Source: an uncultured Bacilli bacterium | GTDB taxonomy: Bacteria > Bacillota_I > Bacilli_A > RFN20 > CAG-631 | Reading direction: 5' to 3' | Assembly (NCBI GenBank): GCA_934202505.1 | Contig: CAKPXW010000017.1 | Coordinates: forward strand, 1-23,846 | Length of the DNA: 23,846 nucleotides | In this document: positions 10,601-17,306 of the stretch, one piece after another | Layout of the letters: every line of letters starts with the position of its first letter | Numbering within the stretch: the first letter of the stretch is position 1 | Program-made: the position numbers and the translations under genes | Notes under the pieces: generated by a model | Database searches by the model: none | Told to the model about the DNA's origin: nothing | The model's input: the letters and a program-made list of their open reading frames with translations, nothing else

Positions 10601-10772
10601 TGTTCAAATTATCAAAGTAATCACTAAAAATTCAATTGAAGAAAAGATTCTTGAACTACAAGAAAAGAAAAAGGATTTATTTAATAAAGTTGTTAGCGAT
10701 GACATTAATATTTTATCAAAACTTACAAACGAAGAATTACTTTCACTATTTTCTATTGAAAGTAACGAATAA
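7665..10772 (+). CDS. SWIM zinc-finger / SNF2-family helicase-like ATPase
   Basis: 1035 residues. An N-terminal SWIM zinc finger has ligands Cys74, Cys76, Cys86 and His88 (CxC-x9-CxH). A long middle region of about residues 110-560 resembles the bacterial SNF2-associated region. The C-terminal SF2 motor follows: Walker A DDMGLGKT with Lys607, DEAQ box at 697-700, FALTGTPIENSL motif III, and motif VI DRVHRIGQKN around 969-978. All ATPase motifs are present. SNF2 motors translocate on duplex DNA and remodel protein-DNA complexes; the role of these stand-alone bacterial forms is not settled, with DNA repair or transcription-complex clearance usually suggested. In Bacillus the SWIM protein and helicase are, as I recall, separate neighbours (YwqB/YwqA); here they are one chain. 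It is divergent from addAB. Confidence 0.92.
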   Translation: MNKLDPKEIVRNAIDGLTYSKAYDLFSSKKVTLSCHRNELNQDVYDGVVTGKSNKSYPVRAIIDENGKVVEATCKCDYYLTYPGYCKHILAFLLQINEITNKKETSVLTSVLSFYKKSVSLNIDLMPIFYSHKYDTGIELKIGRENKYYYVKNIPELFDNINNNYYFKYGKDLEFMHTMSAFNPKSKSLLEDLYDYINFYEHDSKNYFDGKRKCKIPKIIFKKILDMYLNEEVEFVFDEAHFNLLYTNEACNIRLVFKDGILSIEDRDKMKLFSIGRNFFAMKDGKLYCIDNVIKPNIIPLLNTLYIRPIEFNTRLYNEFFTYIYPKIKDDIEIINSEELLKFNNCSTLETNCYLDLENGLLSLHYDFLYEGMERNEAINKGIFPNTAMEENFAEQLNYFNFIKTTNKNEYILESLDAALEFLLIDIDALKEIANVYVSDTIKNLRYKKADKSPVGIRYANNWIELIFDNSLCNINELQEILQSLKNKKKYHLLKDGTILNIQDNYFKDLESVLESTGIDSSKLSEKMQIPMFKILQLEHLFDQKEIPQEAIKFLHDLRNFKTINYPIDKSLVNVLRDYQKEGDRWLFNLAYYKIGGILADDMGLGKTLEIITLIKSCKTKYPNIIVSPASLTYNWYNEFKKWTPSLNVLLITGNGQKREELIKSINPGQTIITSYDYLKRDIELYKSMNFHFIIIDEAQSIKNYATKNAETVKEIKAVSHFALTGTPIENSLADLWSIFDFCLPGYLKSYEQFKYEYEYNIIKNHDNAALEKLSKQISPFILRRTKKDVLRELPAKFEQVIYSFMSEEQEKVYNATLLQARDKIIQTNGENKLYIFSMLTRLRQICCHPKLYIDEYSYDSAKLNLTMNIVDEAIDGNHRILIFSQFTSMLNILHKELENKQIKHFILTGNTPSEERFKLVDEFNSNNEIKVFLISLKAGGTGLNLVGADTVIHYDPWWNFSAESQASDRVHRIGQKNNVQIIKVITKNSIEEKILELQEKKKDLFNKVVSDDINILSKLTNEELLSLFSIESNE

Positions 10773-10800
10773 AGGTGCTTATTCAGCACCTTTTCTTTTT
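10771..10800 (+). terminator. Rho-independent terminator of the SNF2 gene, overlapping the end of the GH31 gene
   Basis: GGTGCT (10774-10779) pairs with AGCACC (10785-10790), extended by AAA/TTT, with a 5-nt loop, then TTCTTTTTC. On the plus strand it is a good terminator starting immediately after the TAA. Seen from the minus strand the same hairpin contains the GH31 stop codon (10781-10779) and is followed by a poor U-tract (TTTATT), so it is probably weaker in that direction. Confidence 0.75.
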
Positions 10801-12371
10801 CTACTGTTCTTTTTAACTGGTTCTTCTTTAACACTTTCAATAGAAACACATTTTTCAAAATAAGGGATTCTATTTAAGGCTGTAGAAATAGCCACATTTT
10901 TATTTCCTTTAAAAATATTTCCTTCATCATCTTTCCAAAAGCCTTCTGGTAATTTGACAATTCTATGCCCCTTATTCTTTGTAATACATGGAGCAATAAT
11001 ATATTTATCTCCTAACATAAACATATCTTTTACTTCATCAAATCCACAATTTGGATATTCATATTCTATCGGTCTAATAATTGGTTCTCCACTTTTTAAA
11101 GATTCATTTACTAATTGTTCAATATATGGAACTAGTTTTTCATGAAGTGACATACATTCTTTAATAAGTTGAAGGTTTTCCTCAGATAATACTTTCCATG
11201 GTAATATAGAAAATTGCAGCATTGGAAAGAAAGTTGCAACTTGAGCATAGCGAACAAATAATTCTTGATCAAATTTAAAATCTTTCTTTTGAAAATCAGG
11301 TAACATTCCTCCTCCTATCATATCTGGACATATAAATCTATATCCAAGAATAGAAGCTGCAAGTCCATTAGGAATAAGCATATTTAATCCACAATTTTCC
11401 CAAGAATGATTTTTATCATTTAATCTTTGAATGTTATTTTGACCTTGATTGTTAAAAGCAACTCTAAATTCATTAAATGGGAATTCTTTTCCTAATTCAT
11501 TAAATTTAAAAGCTTGTCCTGCTTGACTTAATCCTTTAGCGAACTTACAATTTTCATAAAAATAGAAATCTGCAGCATCAAATTTAAAGCCATCAATATC
11601 ATATTTAGTTTGCAAATCTTTTAAGCAGTTAGTAAACCAAGCCATAGCTTCTTGATTCGTAAAATCAATACAACCACTAAATCCATCCCACCATTCAATT
11701 ATCTTTGGTTTGCGTGGGTTAGTAGCATCTTTTATTAGATATCCTTTGCTTAAAATTTCTCTAAATAACTCACTATCTGGAGAAATAAAAGGGCACACCC
11801 AAAGCATAATTTTAAAGCCCATTTCATGTAGTTTTTTTATCATTCCTTTAGGATTTTTAAAATTTGCTCTATTAAATTCCCAAACTCCATAATCTGTTTG
11901 CCAACTATCATCAATCATCAAAATTCCTGGCTTAAATCCGTTTTCGATAATTCCATTTGCATATTGCAATACTTTTTCTTCGTTAACCCCATATCCCATT
12001 TCTATCCATGTATTATATTGAGGCATTGAAAACATAGACATATCTGGAGCATTACTTGTAAGATTAAAATATTTTTTAGCAGCATCTAAATAGGCTTCTT
12101 TTAAGTTTGAACACTCATTAATTTTAATTTCTTTATTAGAAGATATAATTAAGTTATTTCTTTTTATTTCAAATTCTACAGGTTCGTTTACATAAATATA
12201 TCTTCCTTTGGTAGAAATAAAAAAAGAAGTTGCTTGATTTGAATCGTTTCCTGTTTCTAAATCAAATGCTTTTTTATTTTCAAAGTATGGCATATTGATT
12301 CCATCATTAACACATCCACCATACCATTTTTCATTATCTATAAATTTAAATTTCGTTTTAAATTTGTACAT
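10779..12371 (-). CDS. Glycoside hydrolase family 31 protein, probably cytoplasmic
   Basis: 530 residues, no signal peptide. An N-terminal beta-rich region of about residues 1-130 is followed by a GH31 (beta/alpha)8 barrel: DDSWQTDYGVWEFN at 154-167, KIMLWVCPFISPDSE, and DGFKFDAADFYFY with candidate nucleophile Asp265. Next come the stretch around 324-350 ending CPDMIGGG, and a C-terminal beta domain with IAPCITKNKGHR. The KFDA and PDMIGG motifs resemble the MYORG-like branch of GH31, for which alpha-galactosidase activity is known; alpha-glucosidase or xylosidase is also possible. The expected acid/base Asp is not obvious (WENCGL, residues 324-329). The start is well supported by AGGAGG 8 nt upstream. 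No sugar transporter or regulator lies beside it. The C-terminal tail is rich in Lys/Arg and its last codons lie in the terminator hairpin. Confidence 0.85.
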   Translation of the reverse strand: MYKFKTKFKFIDNEKWYGGCVNDGINMPYFENKKAFDLETGNDSNQATSFFISTKGRYIYVNEPVEFEIKRNNLIISSNKEIKINECSNLKEAYLDAAKKYFNLTSNAPDMSMFSMPQYNTWIEMGYGVNEEKVLQYANGIIENGFKPGILMIDDSWQTDYGVWEFNRANFKNPKGMIKKLHEMGFKIMLWVCPFISPDSELFREILSKGYLIKDATNPRKPKIIEWWDGFSGCIDFTNQEAMAWFTNCLKDLQTKYDIDGFKFDAADFYFYENCKFAKGLSQAGQAFKFNELGKEFPFNEFRVAFNNQGQNNIQRLNDKNHSWENCGLNMLIPNGLAASILGYRFICPDMIGGGMLPDFQKKDFKFDQELFVRYAQVATFFPMLQFSILPWKVLSEENLQLIKECMSLHEKLVPYIEQLVNESLKSGEPIIRPIEYEYPNCGFDEVKDMFMLGDKYIIAPCITKNKGHRIVKLPEGFWKDDEGNIFKGNKNVAISTALNRIPYFEKCVSIESVKEEPVKKNSRKRKGAE

Positions 12372-12396
12372 GGTATTCCTCCTACTTCATAATGCT

Positions 12397-12405
12397 ATTA
12401 TAGCA
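12397..12405 (-). promoter_or_regulatory. Extended -10 promoter of the GH31 gene
   Basis: The minus strand reads TGCTATAAT from 12405 to 12397, a consensus extended -10 about 25 nt before the start codon; no convincing -35 is seen. It lies between the BspA-like gene's terminator and the GH31 ATG, so the GH31 gene has its own start. Confidence 0.55.
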
Positions 12406-12428
12406 CATTTTCCATATAATTAATTATT

Positions 12429-12469
12429 AAAAAGCCCCATAAAGTTGCTTATATTGCTACCTTTGGGGC
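12429..12469 (-). terminator. Rho-independent terminator of the BspA-like lipoprotein gene
   Basis: On the minus strand GCCCCA (12469-12464) pairs with TGGGGC (12439-12434), with further partial pairing inside (AAG/CTT and GTnGC/GCnAC), followed by a TTTTT run at 12433-12429. It begins 17 nt after the stop of the upstream gene. Confidence 0.85.
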
Positions 12470-12485
12470 AAATTTATTTAATTAT

Positions 12486-15275
12486 TTATTCAGTATAATT
12501 TACTTCTCCACCAAAATTAGTAAATACCATTTCCGCATCAAATGAATCTTTTGCAAAATGACATTCGATAACTTCAATATTTGCATCTTCAAAAGCTGAT
12601 TCTCCAATTTCTTCAATACTGCTTGGAATTACTAATAAAGCAATAGGATCATCTGCTGATGCTGCTGCATATGTAAAACATCCTACTCCTATTGATACAA
12701 TGGATGTTCCAAGATCAATACTTTGTAAATATTCATTTCCAGCAAATGCTGTTTCGCCAAGAGTTACAGTTCCTTCTATTTTAATTGATAAAAGTGTTTG
12801 GATATTGGCAAATCCAGATTCTCCAACATAAGTTACGCTTTCAGGTAATACAACGTTTTCAAGAGAAGTTCCATCAAAGGCATTATTTCCTATTGTAATA
12901 ATATTTGTGAAATCAATTTCTATTAAATCAGTATTTTCAAAGAAACAACTTTGATCAATATATTTTATAGTATCTGGAATAGCAAATTTTCCATCTGTTG
13001 TTTCATATCCTCTAATTAATGTTTCACCATCATTTGAAATAACCATTGAAGAAGAAATTACTACTTCATTTTCTACAAAGACAGAATTTATGCTTGATTC
13101 TCTTGAAAAATAATTTTGTAAATTTGCTTTATCACTTACTGTATTTACTATAAATAATAAATTATATGTTGGCCAGTTGTAACTTTCAAGTTTTGTTTCT
13201 ACATTATTATTATAACACTTTATTGTGCTTCCTGGATTTGTTGCTAAAAATCTTACATATCTTAGGTTATCGCATCCTTTTAAAATATCTGTTTCAATAG
13301 CTACTATACTATCTGGGAAAGTAACTGAATGAAGATAATTATTATTAGAAAAGGCGCCTTTTGCAATTTTTGTTACATTATTTGGAATTGTAATATCCAC
13401 ATCAGTTTCTGTACCATTAAATCTAACTAATGTATTATTTTCAATTACAAAAGGAGATACTTTAACTGTATTAATAAAAGATTTGTATTCTCCCCATTTT
13501 TCTTTTAATATTGTAGATATTTCTTCACTATCACAAATAATCATTGGCGTACATTCTTTTCCAAAGCCTACATTAGTAAATGTTGGATAATTAACAACAT
13601 CACTTTCAAAATGAATATTTAATGTTTCAATTTTCTCACATGTGATAAATATATAATCACCAATTGTCGCACTATCTTTAAAGGTAATATCTAATTCTTT
13701 TACTTTAGTTCCTGCAAAGGCACGTTGACCAAGGAAAGAAATATTTCCTAGTAATTTTATAGAAGTAATATTTTCACAACTCGCTACAAAATACTCAGGA
13801 ATTTCTTCTACATATGTAGGTACTGTTATTTCTGTTAGCTTATCATTACTACTAAAAACAAATCTTCCAAGTGATAAAGTTTTACTATTTGTAAGTGTTT
13901 CAGGAAAAGTTACTTTTTCTAATCTACTAGTTCCAAATCCTGATAATCCTATTTTTCTAATAGTGCTTGGAAGTGTTAAACTTTTTAAATGTGAATAGTT
14001 AAATCCTTGATCTTCAATAACTTCAACTTTATTTAAATCAATTGTTGATAATTCTGTATGTTTAAAAGCACAATAGCCGATAGTTTTTACACTATCTAAT
14101 AATTTAAAGGTGTCTCCTTGCTTATTAGCAGGATATGTTATAAGTGTACTGCAATCTTTATTATATAAGACACCGTCAATTGAAGTGAAAAATTCATTAT
14201 CTTTGTCGACAGTTATGCTTTCAAGATACATGTTTTCATTATTATTTGTGTATTCTTCTAATGATTTTGGTAAATGTAGCGAAAGTATTTGTGTTTCATA
14301 TAAAGAACTATCATAAACTCTTAATGTTGAAGGTAAATTTAAGGCAAAAAGATTTGATAACATATAAAACGAATCTTTTTCTAATACTTCAAGGCCTTCA
14401 TTTAATTCTACTGTTTGTAAGGCATTCATATAAGAAAACGCATATACTTTGATAGTTTTAGTATTTAATAAACTAACTTTTTTAATACTTGAAATATTAG
14501 CAAATGCATTTTCCCCTATAGTTTCTTGTTTAGTAATAGTTACTTCTTTTAATGTACTGGGAACAAATTCTCCTTGTCTACTTCCTGATACACCATATAA
14601 ATATCCGAATGTAGAATCAAGATCCTCAATGGTATTACCAAAGAATGGTGTAGTAAGTGATTCAAGCTTTGTTAAGCCATCTAACGCTCCCGCAGCAATT
14701 GTTTCAATACTATTAGCAATAGTTAGTTTGGTAACATAAGATGCTGCTTGGAAAACATCACCTTTTATTTCTTTTACAGGTAAATTTCTATATGTACTTG
14801 GAATAGTTGCTTCTTCTTTTTCATCAATATATTGGCTAACAATATAATAAGATTTATCCTCAGAAAGTTCATATAAAAAAATCTTTTTTACATAATTACC
14901 CACCAAATTCATATCACTTTCCACTACAATTTTATCATCAACATCATATTCATTTACTCCATCACTCCAGCCGTAACAATCATATGAATCATTAATGAAT
15001 GTAAGAGTTGATAAATCAATTATATCGCCTTTATTATAATTAATTATCTCGTTATCATAAGCTCCATTGTAATCAAATGATACTTTATAACTTGTAATTA
15101 CTTCACTTGTTGATTCATCAGATTTTATAGATGTACTAGAATTTGTCGTTTCATCAATGCTTTCTTTTGTAGAGGTAGTACTATTACTAGTATTATCTTT
15201 TTGCGAATTACAAGATGCAATAGACATTGCTGCACCAAGTAAACATAAAGAAATTATCACTTTTTGCCTATTCAT
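12486..15275 (-). CDS. Large surface lipoprotein with BspA-type leucine-rich repeats (LRR_5)
   Basis: 929 residues. A signal peptide with lipobox I-A-S-C gives lipidated Cys22. A Ser/Thr-rich spacer follows to about residue 62. A short beta segment starting YKVSFDYNGAYDNE and ending in the YGWSDGVNEY/NLVGNYV strands looks like an InlB/Listeria-Bacteroides-type repeat. Many irregular BspA/TpLRR repeats run from about 150 to 915; recurring units are of the form IPSSIEEIGESAF and VTFPDSIVAIE. Two interruptions with SIDGVLYNKD-type strands are typical of the family. BspA proteins are extracellular and often bind host matrix, mucus or other bacteria, but the ligand here is unknown. The start is supported by AGGGGG upstream and by the correct signal peptide. 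It stands alone between two terminators. Confidence 0.9.
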   Translation of the reverse strand: MNRQKVIISLCLLGAAMSIASCNSQKDNTSNSTTSTKESIDETTNSSTSIKSDESTSEVITSYKVSFDYNGAYDNEIINYNKGDIIDLSTLTFINDSYDCYGWSDGVNEYDVDDKIVVESDMNLVGNYVKKIFLYELSEDKSYYIVSQYIDEKEEATIPSTYRNLPVKEIKGDVFQAASYVTKLTIANSIETIAAGALDGLTKLESLTTPFFGNTIEDLDSTFGYLYGVSGSRQGEFVPSTLKEVTITKQETIGENAFANISSIKKVSLLNTKTIKVYAFSYMNALQTVELNEGLEVLEKDSFYMLSNLFALNLPSTLRVYDSSLYETQILSLHLPKSLEEYTNNNENMYLESITVDKDNEFFTSIDGVLYNKDCSTLITYPANKQGDTFKLLDSVKTIGYCAFKHTELSTIDLNKVEVIEDQGFNYSHLKSLTLPSTIRKIGLSGFGTSRLEKVTFPETLTNSKTLSLGRFVFSSNDKLTEITVPTYVEEIPEYFVASCENITSIKLLGNISFLGQRAFAGTKVKELDITFKDSATIGDYIFITCEKIETLNIHFESDVVNYPTFTNVGFGKECTPMIICDSEEISTILKEKWGEYKSFINTVKVSPFVIENNTLVRFNGTETDVDITIPNNVTKIAKGAFSNNNYLHSVTFPDSIVAIETDILKGCDNLRYVRFLATNPGSTIKCYNNNVETKLESYNWPTYNLLFIVNTVSDKANLQNYFSRESSINSVFVENEVVISSSMVISNDGETLIRGYETTDGKFAIPDTIKYIDQSCFFENTDLIEIDFTNIITIGNNAFDGTSLENVVLPESVTYVGESGFANIQTLLSIKIEGTVTLGETAFAGNEYLQSIDLGTSIVSIGVGCFTYAAASADDPIALLVIPSSIEEIGESAFEDANIEVIECHFAKDSFDAEMVFTNFGGEVNYTE

Positions 15276-15292
15276 TTTCTTTTTCCCCCTGC

Positions 15293-15308
15293 GTACAAAA
15301 AAATGTAC
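15293..15308. repeat. Small inverted repeat in the leader of the BspA-like gene
   Basis: GTACA (15293-15297) and TGTAC (15304-15308) form a perfect 5+5 inverted repeat separated by an A/T run, between the putative -10 and the ribosome binding site of the lipoprotein gene. It could be an operator or a weak mRNA hairpin. Confidence 0.4.
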
Positions 15309-15316
15309 TTAGAGAT

Positions 15317-15322
15317 ATTATA
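15317..15322 (-). promoter_or_regulatory. Possible -10 of the BspA-like gene
   Basis: The minus strand reads TATAAT from 15322 to 15317, 41 nt before the ATG. There is no TG extension and the -35 position reads ATTTTA, so the call rests on the -10 hexamer alone in very AT-rich DNA. Confidence 0.35.
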
Positions 15323-15377
15323 ACTTATTTTATTTAAAATAAAATATTTTTTTATTTTTTTTAATACTTGCCACACT

Positions 15378-15407
15378 AAAAAAGGAAAGACTATAAATCT
15401 TTCCTTT
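15378..15407 (-). terminator. Rho-independent terminator of the oad operon
   Basis: AAAGGAAAGA (15381-15390) and TCTTTCCTTT (15398-15407) form a 10-bp stem with a 7-nt loop. On the minus strand it ends in a TTTTTT run (15383-15378), about 30 nt after the oadB stop. Confidence 0.85.
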
Positions 15408-15437
15408 AAAATATTAATTATAAAATTTAATTATTTT

Positions 15438-16634
15438 CTATGCTCCAAATAATAATAGAAGAAGTCCAGCTGCTACTGCACTACCAATAACACCAGCAAC
15501 ATTTGGTCCCATCGCATGCATTAATAAATAGTTTGTAGGATCTTCTTTTAATCCTTCTTTGTGAACAACTCTTGCTGCCATTGGAACAGCTGAAACACCA
15601 GCAGCACCAATCATAGGATTTATCTTTCCATGAGAAAGTTTGCACATTAACTTACCAATTAAAACGCCACCAGCTGTTGCTGTTGAGAAAGCAATAACAC
15701 CTAAAATGAAGATTTTAATTGTTTCGAAACTTAAGAATGTACTTGCTGTTGCTGTAGCACCAACACATAATCCTAAAATAATTGTTGTTGCATATAAAAT
15801 TGTTTTTCCACAAGCATCAACAAGATTTGGAACAACTTTAGATTCTTTAACCAAATTACCTAGCATTAAGCATCCAATAAGAGGAGTTGCTGCAGGAACA
15901 ATTAATGCAACAACTACTGTAACAATAATTGGAAATAGAATTCTTTTAGTTTGAGAAACTGGTTTATTCTCTTCCATTTTAATCAATCTTTCTTTCTTAG
16001 TTGTTAATAAACGAATAATAGGAGGTTGAATAAATGGAACTAAAGCCATATAAGAATAAGCAACAATAGCAATAATTGATAATTTTTCTGGAGCTAAATG
16101 GTTTGTAACATAAATAGCAGTTGGTCCATCAGCACCGCCAATAATACCAATTGATGCGGCAACATTTGGATCAAATCCTAAAGCTATTGCTCCTACAAAT
16201 GTAATGAATATACCAAGTTGAGCTGCTGCTCCTAAAAGCATTGTTTTAGGGTTAGAAATAAGTGGGCCAAAGTCAGTTGTTGCTCCAATACCAAGGAAAA
16301 TTAAACATGGATAAATTTCATATTTAACTCCCATATAGAGAACACCGAGCAAGCCAGAATACTTTGTCTCTGTAATAGCATGCCCTAATGTATCATATCC
16401 TGTAATAACAGTTTCCGTTTTAAATATTTCTGCGCCTGGAATATTAACAAGTAACATACCAAAAGCAATTGGAATTAATAGATAAGGTTCGGCATTTCTA
16501 AATATTGCAAGATATAAAAGTAAACAAGCAATTAGAATCATTATAATATTTTTCCAACCACCTGCTGCAAAGAACCCAGCAATACCAGTAGATTCAAAAA
16601 ATCCTTTAAAAAGATTTAGTAAGTCAGTCCACAT
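15438..16634 (-). CDS. oadB: Na+-pumping decarboxylase beta subunit (oxaloacetate decarboxylase type)
   Basis: 398 residues of hydrophobic multi-pass protein, the normal size for the family. It decarboxylates carboxybiotin and couples this to Na+ export across the membrane. The conserved Na+-site segment GGADGPTAIY is present with Asp169, followed by YSYMALVPFIQPPIIRL. The C-terminal conserved stretch HGKINPMIGAAGVSAVP is also intact. It is the last gene of the oadA-oadG-carrier-oadB operon, starting 3 nt after the carrier stop codon. No Shine-Dalgarno site is visible before its ATG (GTTGGCTAATATATG), so it probably depends on translational coupling with the carrier gene. The same beta subunit serves methylmalonyl-CoA and glutaconyl-CoA decarboxylases; the alpha subunit in this operon decides for oxaloacetate. 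Confidence 0.95.
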   Translation of the reverse strand: MWTDLLNLFKGFFESTGIAGFFAAGGWKNIIMILIACLLLYLAIFRNAEPYLLIPIAFGMLLVNIPGAEIFKTETVITGYDTLGHAITETKYSGLLGVLYMGVKYEIYPCLIFLGIGATTDFGPLISNPKTMLLGAAAQLGIFITFVGAIALGFDPNVAASIGIIGGADGPTAIYVTNHLAPEKLSIIAIVAYSYMALVPFIQPPIIRLLTTKKERLIKMEENKPVSQTKRILFPIIVTVVVALIVPAATPLIGCLMLGNLVKESKVVPNLVDACGKTILYATTIILGLCVGATATASTFLSFETIKIFILGVIAFSTATAGGVLIGKLMCKLSHGKINPMIGAAGVSAVPMAARVVHKEGLKEDPTNYLLMHAMGPNVAGVIGSAVAAGLLLLLFGA

Positions 16635-16637
16635 ATA

Positions 16638-17015
16638 TTAGCCAACTAGGATTAGAACGTCTTTTGAATTAACGTTTTGTCCTTTACTTACTTTAATTTC
16701 TAAAACCTTACCTGCTACTTGTGATTTAATTTCATTTTCAAGTTTCATTGCTTCAAGAATAGCAACTGTATCGCCAACTTTTACTGTTTGGCCAACTTTA
16801 ACTTTTACATCTAGAATAGTTCCTTGCATTGGAGAAACTACAGGAGTTCCACTTCCAGATGCTGCAGGAGTTGCTACTTCAGCAGGTTTACTTGTTGTTG
16901 AAGCAGCTGGAGCAGATGCTTTAACTGTTTCTACTTTTACAGGTTCAACTTCGCTGATTCCCATTACTTCAACTTTATATTTTTTACCATTAACTTTAAT
17001 ACTATATACTCTCAT
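16638..17015 (-). CDS. Biotin carboxyl carrier protein of the Na+-pumping decarboxylase
   Basis: 125 residues. An N-terminal segment of about 1-30 (MRVYSIKVNGKKYKVEV) resembles the usual lead-in to the carrier domain. An Ala/Pro/Ser/Thr-rich flexible linker spans about 31-58, and a C-terminal biotinyl domain about 59-125 carries EAMKLEN with the biotin acceptor Lys91. It shuttles the carboxyl group from the alpha subunit to the membrane beta subunit. In many oxaloacetate decarboxylases this domain is fused to the C-terminus of OadA; here it is a separate protein, and OadA is correspondingly short. The start is set by GAGAGGAA overlapping the oadG stop, 3 nt downstream of that gene. Biotin ligase must be encoded elsewhere. 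Confidence 0.95.
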   Translation of the reverse strand: MRVYSIKVNGKKYKVEVMGISEVEPVKVETVKASAPAASTTSKPAEVATPAASGSGTPVVSPMQGTILDVKVKVGQTVKVGDTVAILEAMKLENEIKSQVAGKVLEIKVSKGQNVNSKDVLILVG

Positions 17016-17018
17016 TTT

Positions 17019-17297
17019 TTATTCCTCTCTTTGACAACTAATTACTTTTACATCTTCCTTTATTTCTTTTTGATAATCAATAGTTGCAATAAGAATTGCA
17101 GCCATCATATCATCATCTACTTCAGTACCATCAGACATAACAACTTTTTCTTTTACATCTAATGCTTTAATTTTGTTTAAAATACTTAAGATAAAAGCGA
17201 TAAAGGCAAGCACGCAAAATACGATTAATATGCATACAATTGAAGGAATAATTCCTTCATACCAATGGTCAATATGCCATAATTCTGCTAAAATCAT
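17019..17297 (-). CDS. oadG: Na+-pumping decarboxylase gamma subunit (OadG type)
   Basis: 92 residues from the ATG at 17297. One membrane helix at about residues 15-38 (IPSIVCILIVFCVLAFIAFI) is followed by a charged cytoplasmic tail, the usual shape of OadG, which anchors the alpha subunit to beta and helps assembly. Members diverge strongly in sequence, so position between oadA and oadB is part of the evidence. A GTG at 17306, directly after the oadA stop, would add three residues (MKN). I prefer the ATG because the AGGTGA site would then be at 6-nt spacing, whereas the GTG lies inside it. Translation is probably coupled to oadA. Confidence 0.88.
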   Translation of the reverse strand: MILAELWHIDHWYEGIIPSIVCILIVFCVLAFIAFILSILNKIKALDVKEKVVMSDGTEVDDDMMAAILIATIDYQKEIKEDVKVISCQREE

Positions 17298-17306
17298 ATT
17301 CTTCAC

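Noticed and set aside
7665..10772. The SNF2 protein as part of an anti-phage defence system such as DISARM.
   Set aside because: No methyltransferase, nuclease or other known defence partner is adjacent apart from housekeeping AddAB, and stand-alone SWIM/SNF2 proteins are common in Bacillota.
15640..15954. A 104-codon open frame opposite oadB.
   Set aside because: It is antisense to a conserved membrane protein gene, with no ribosome binding site or promoter; hydrophobic codons mirrored on the other strand explain it.
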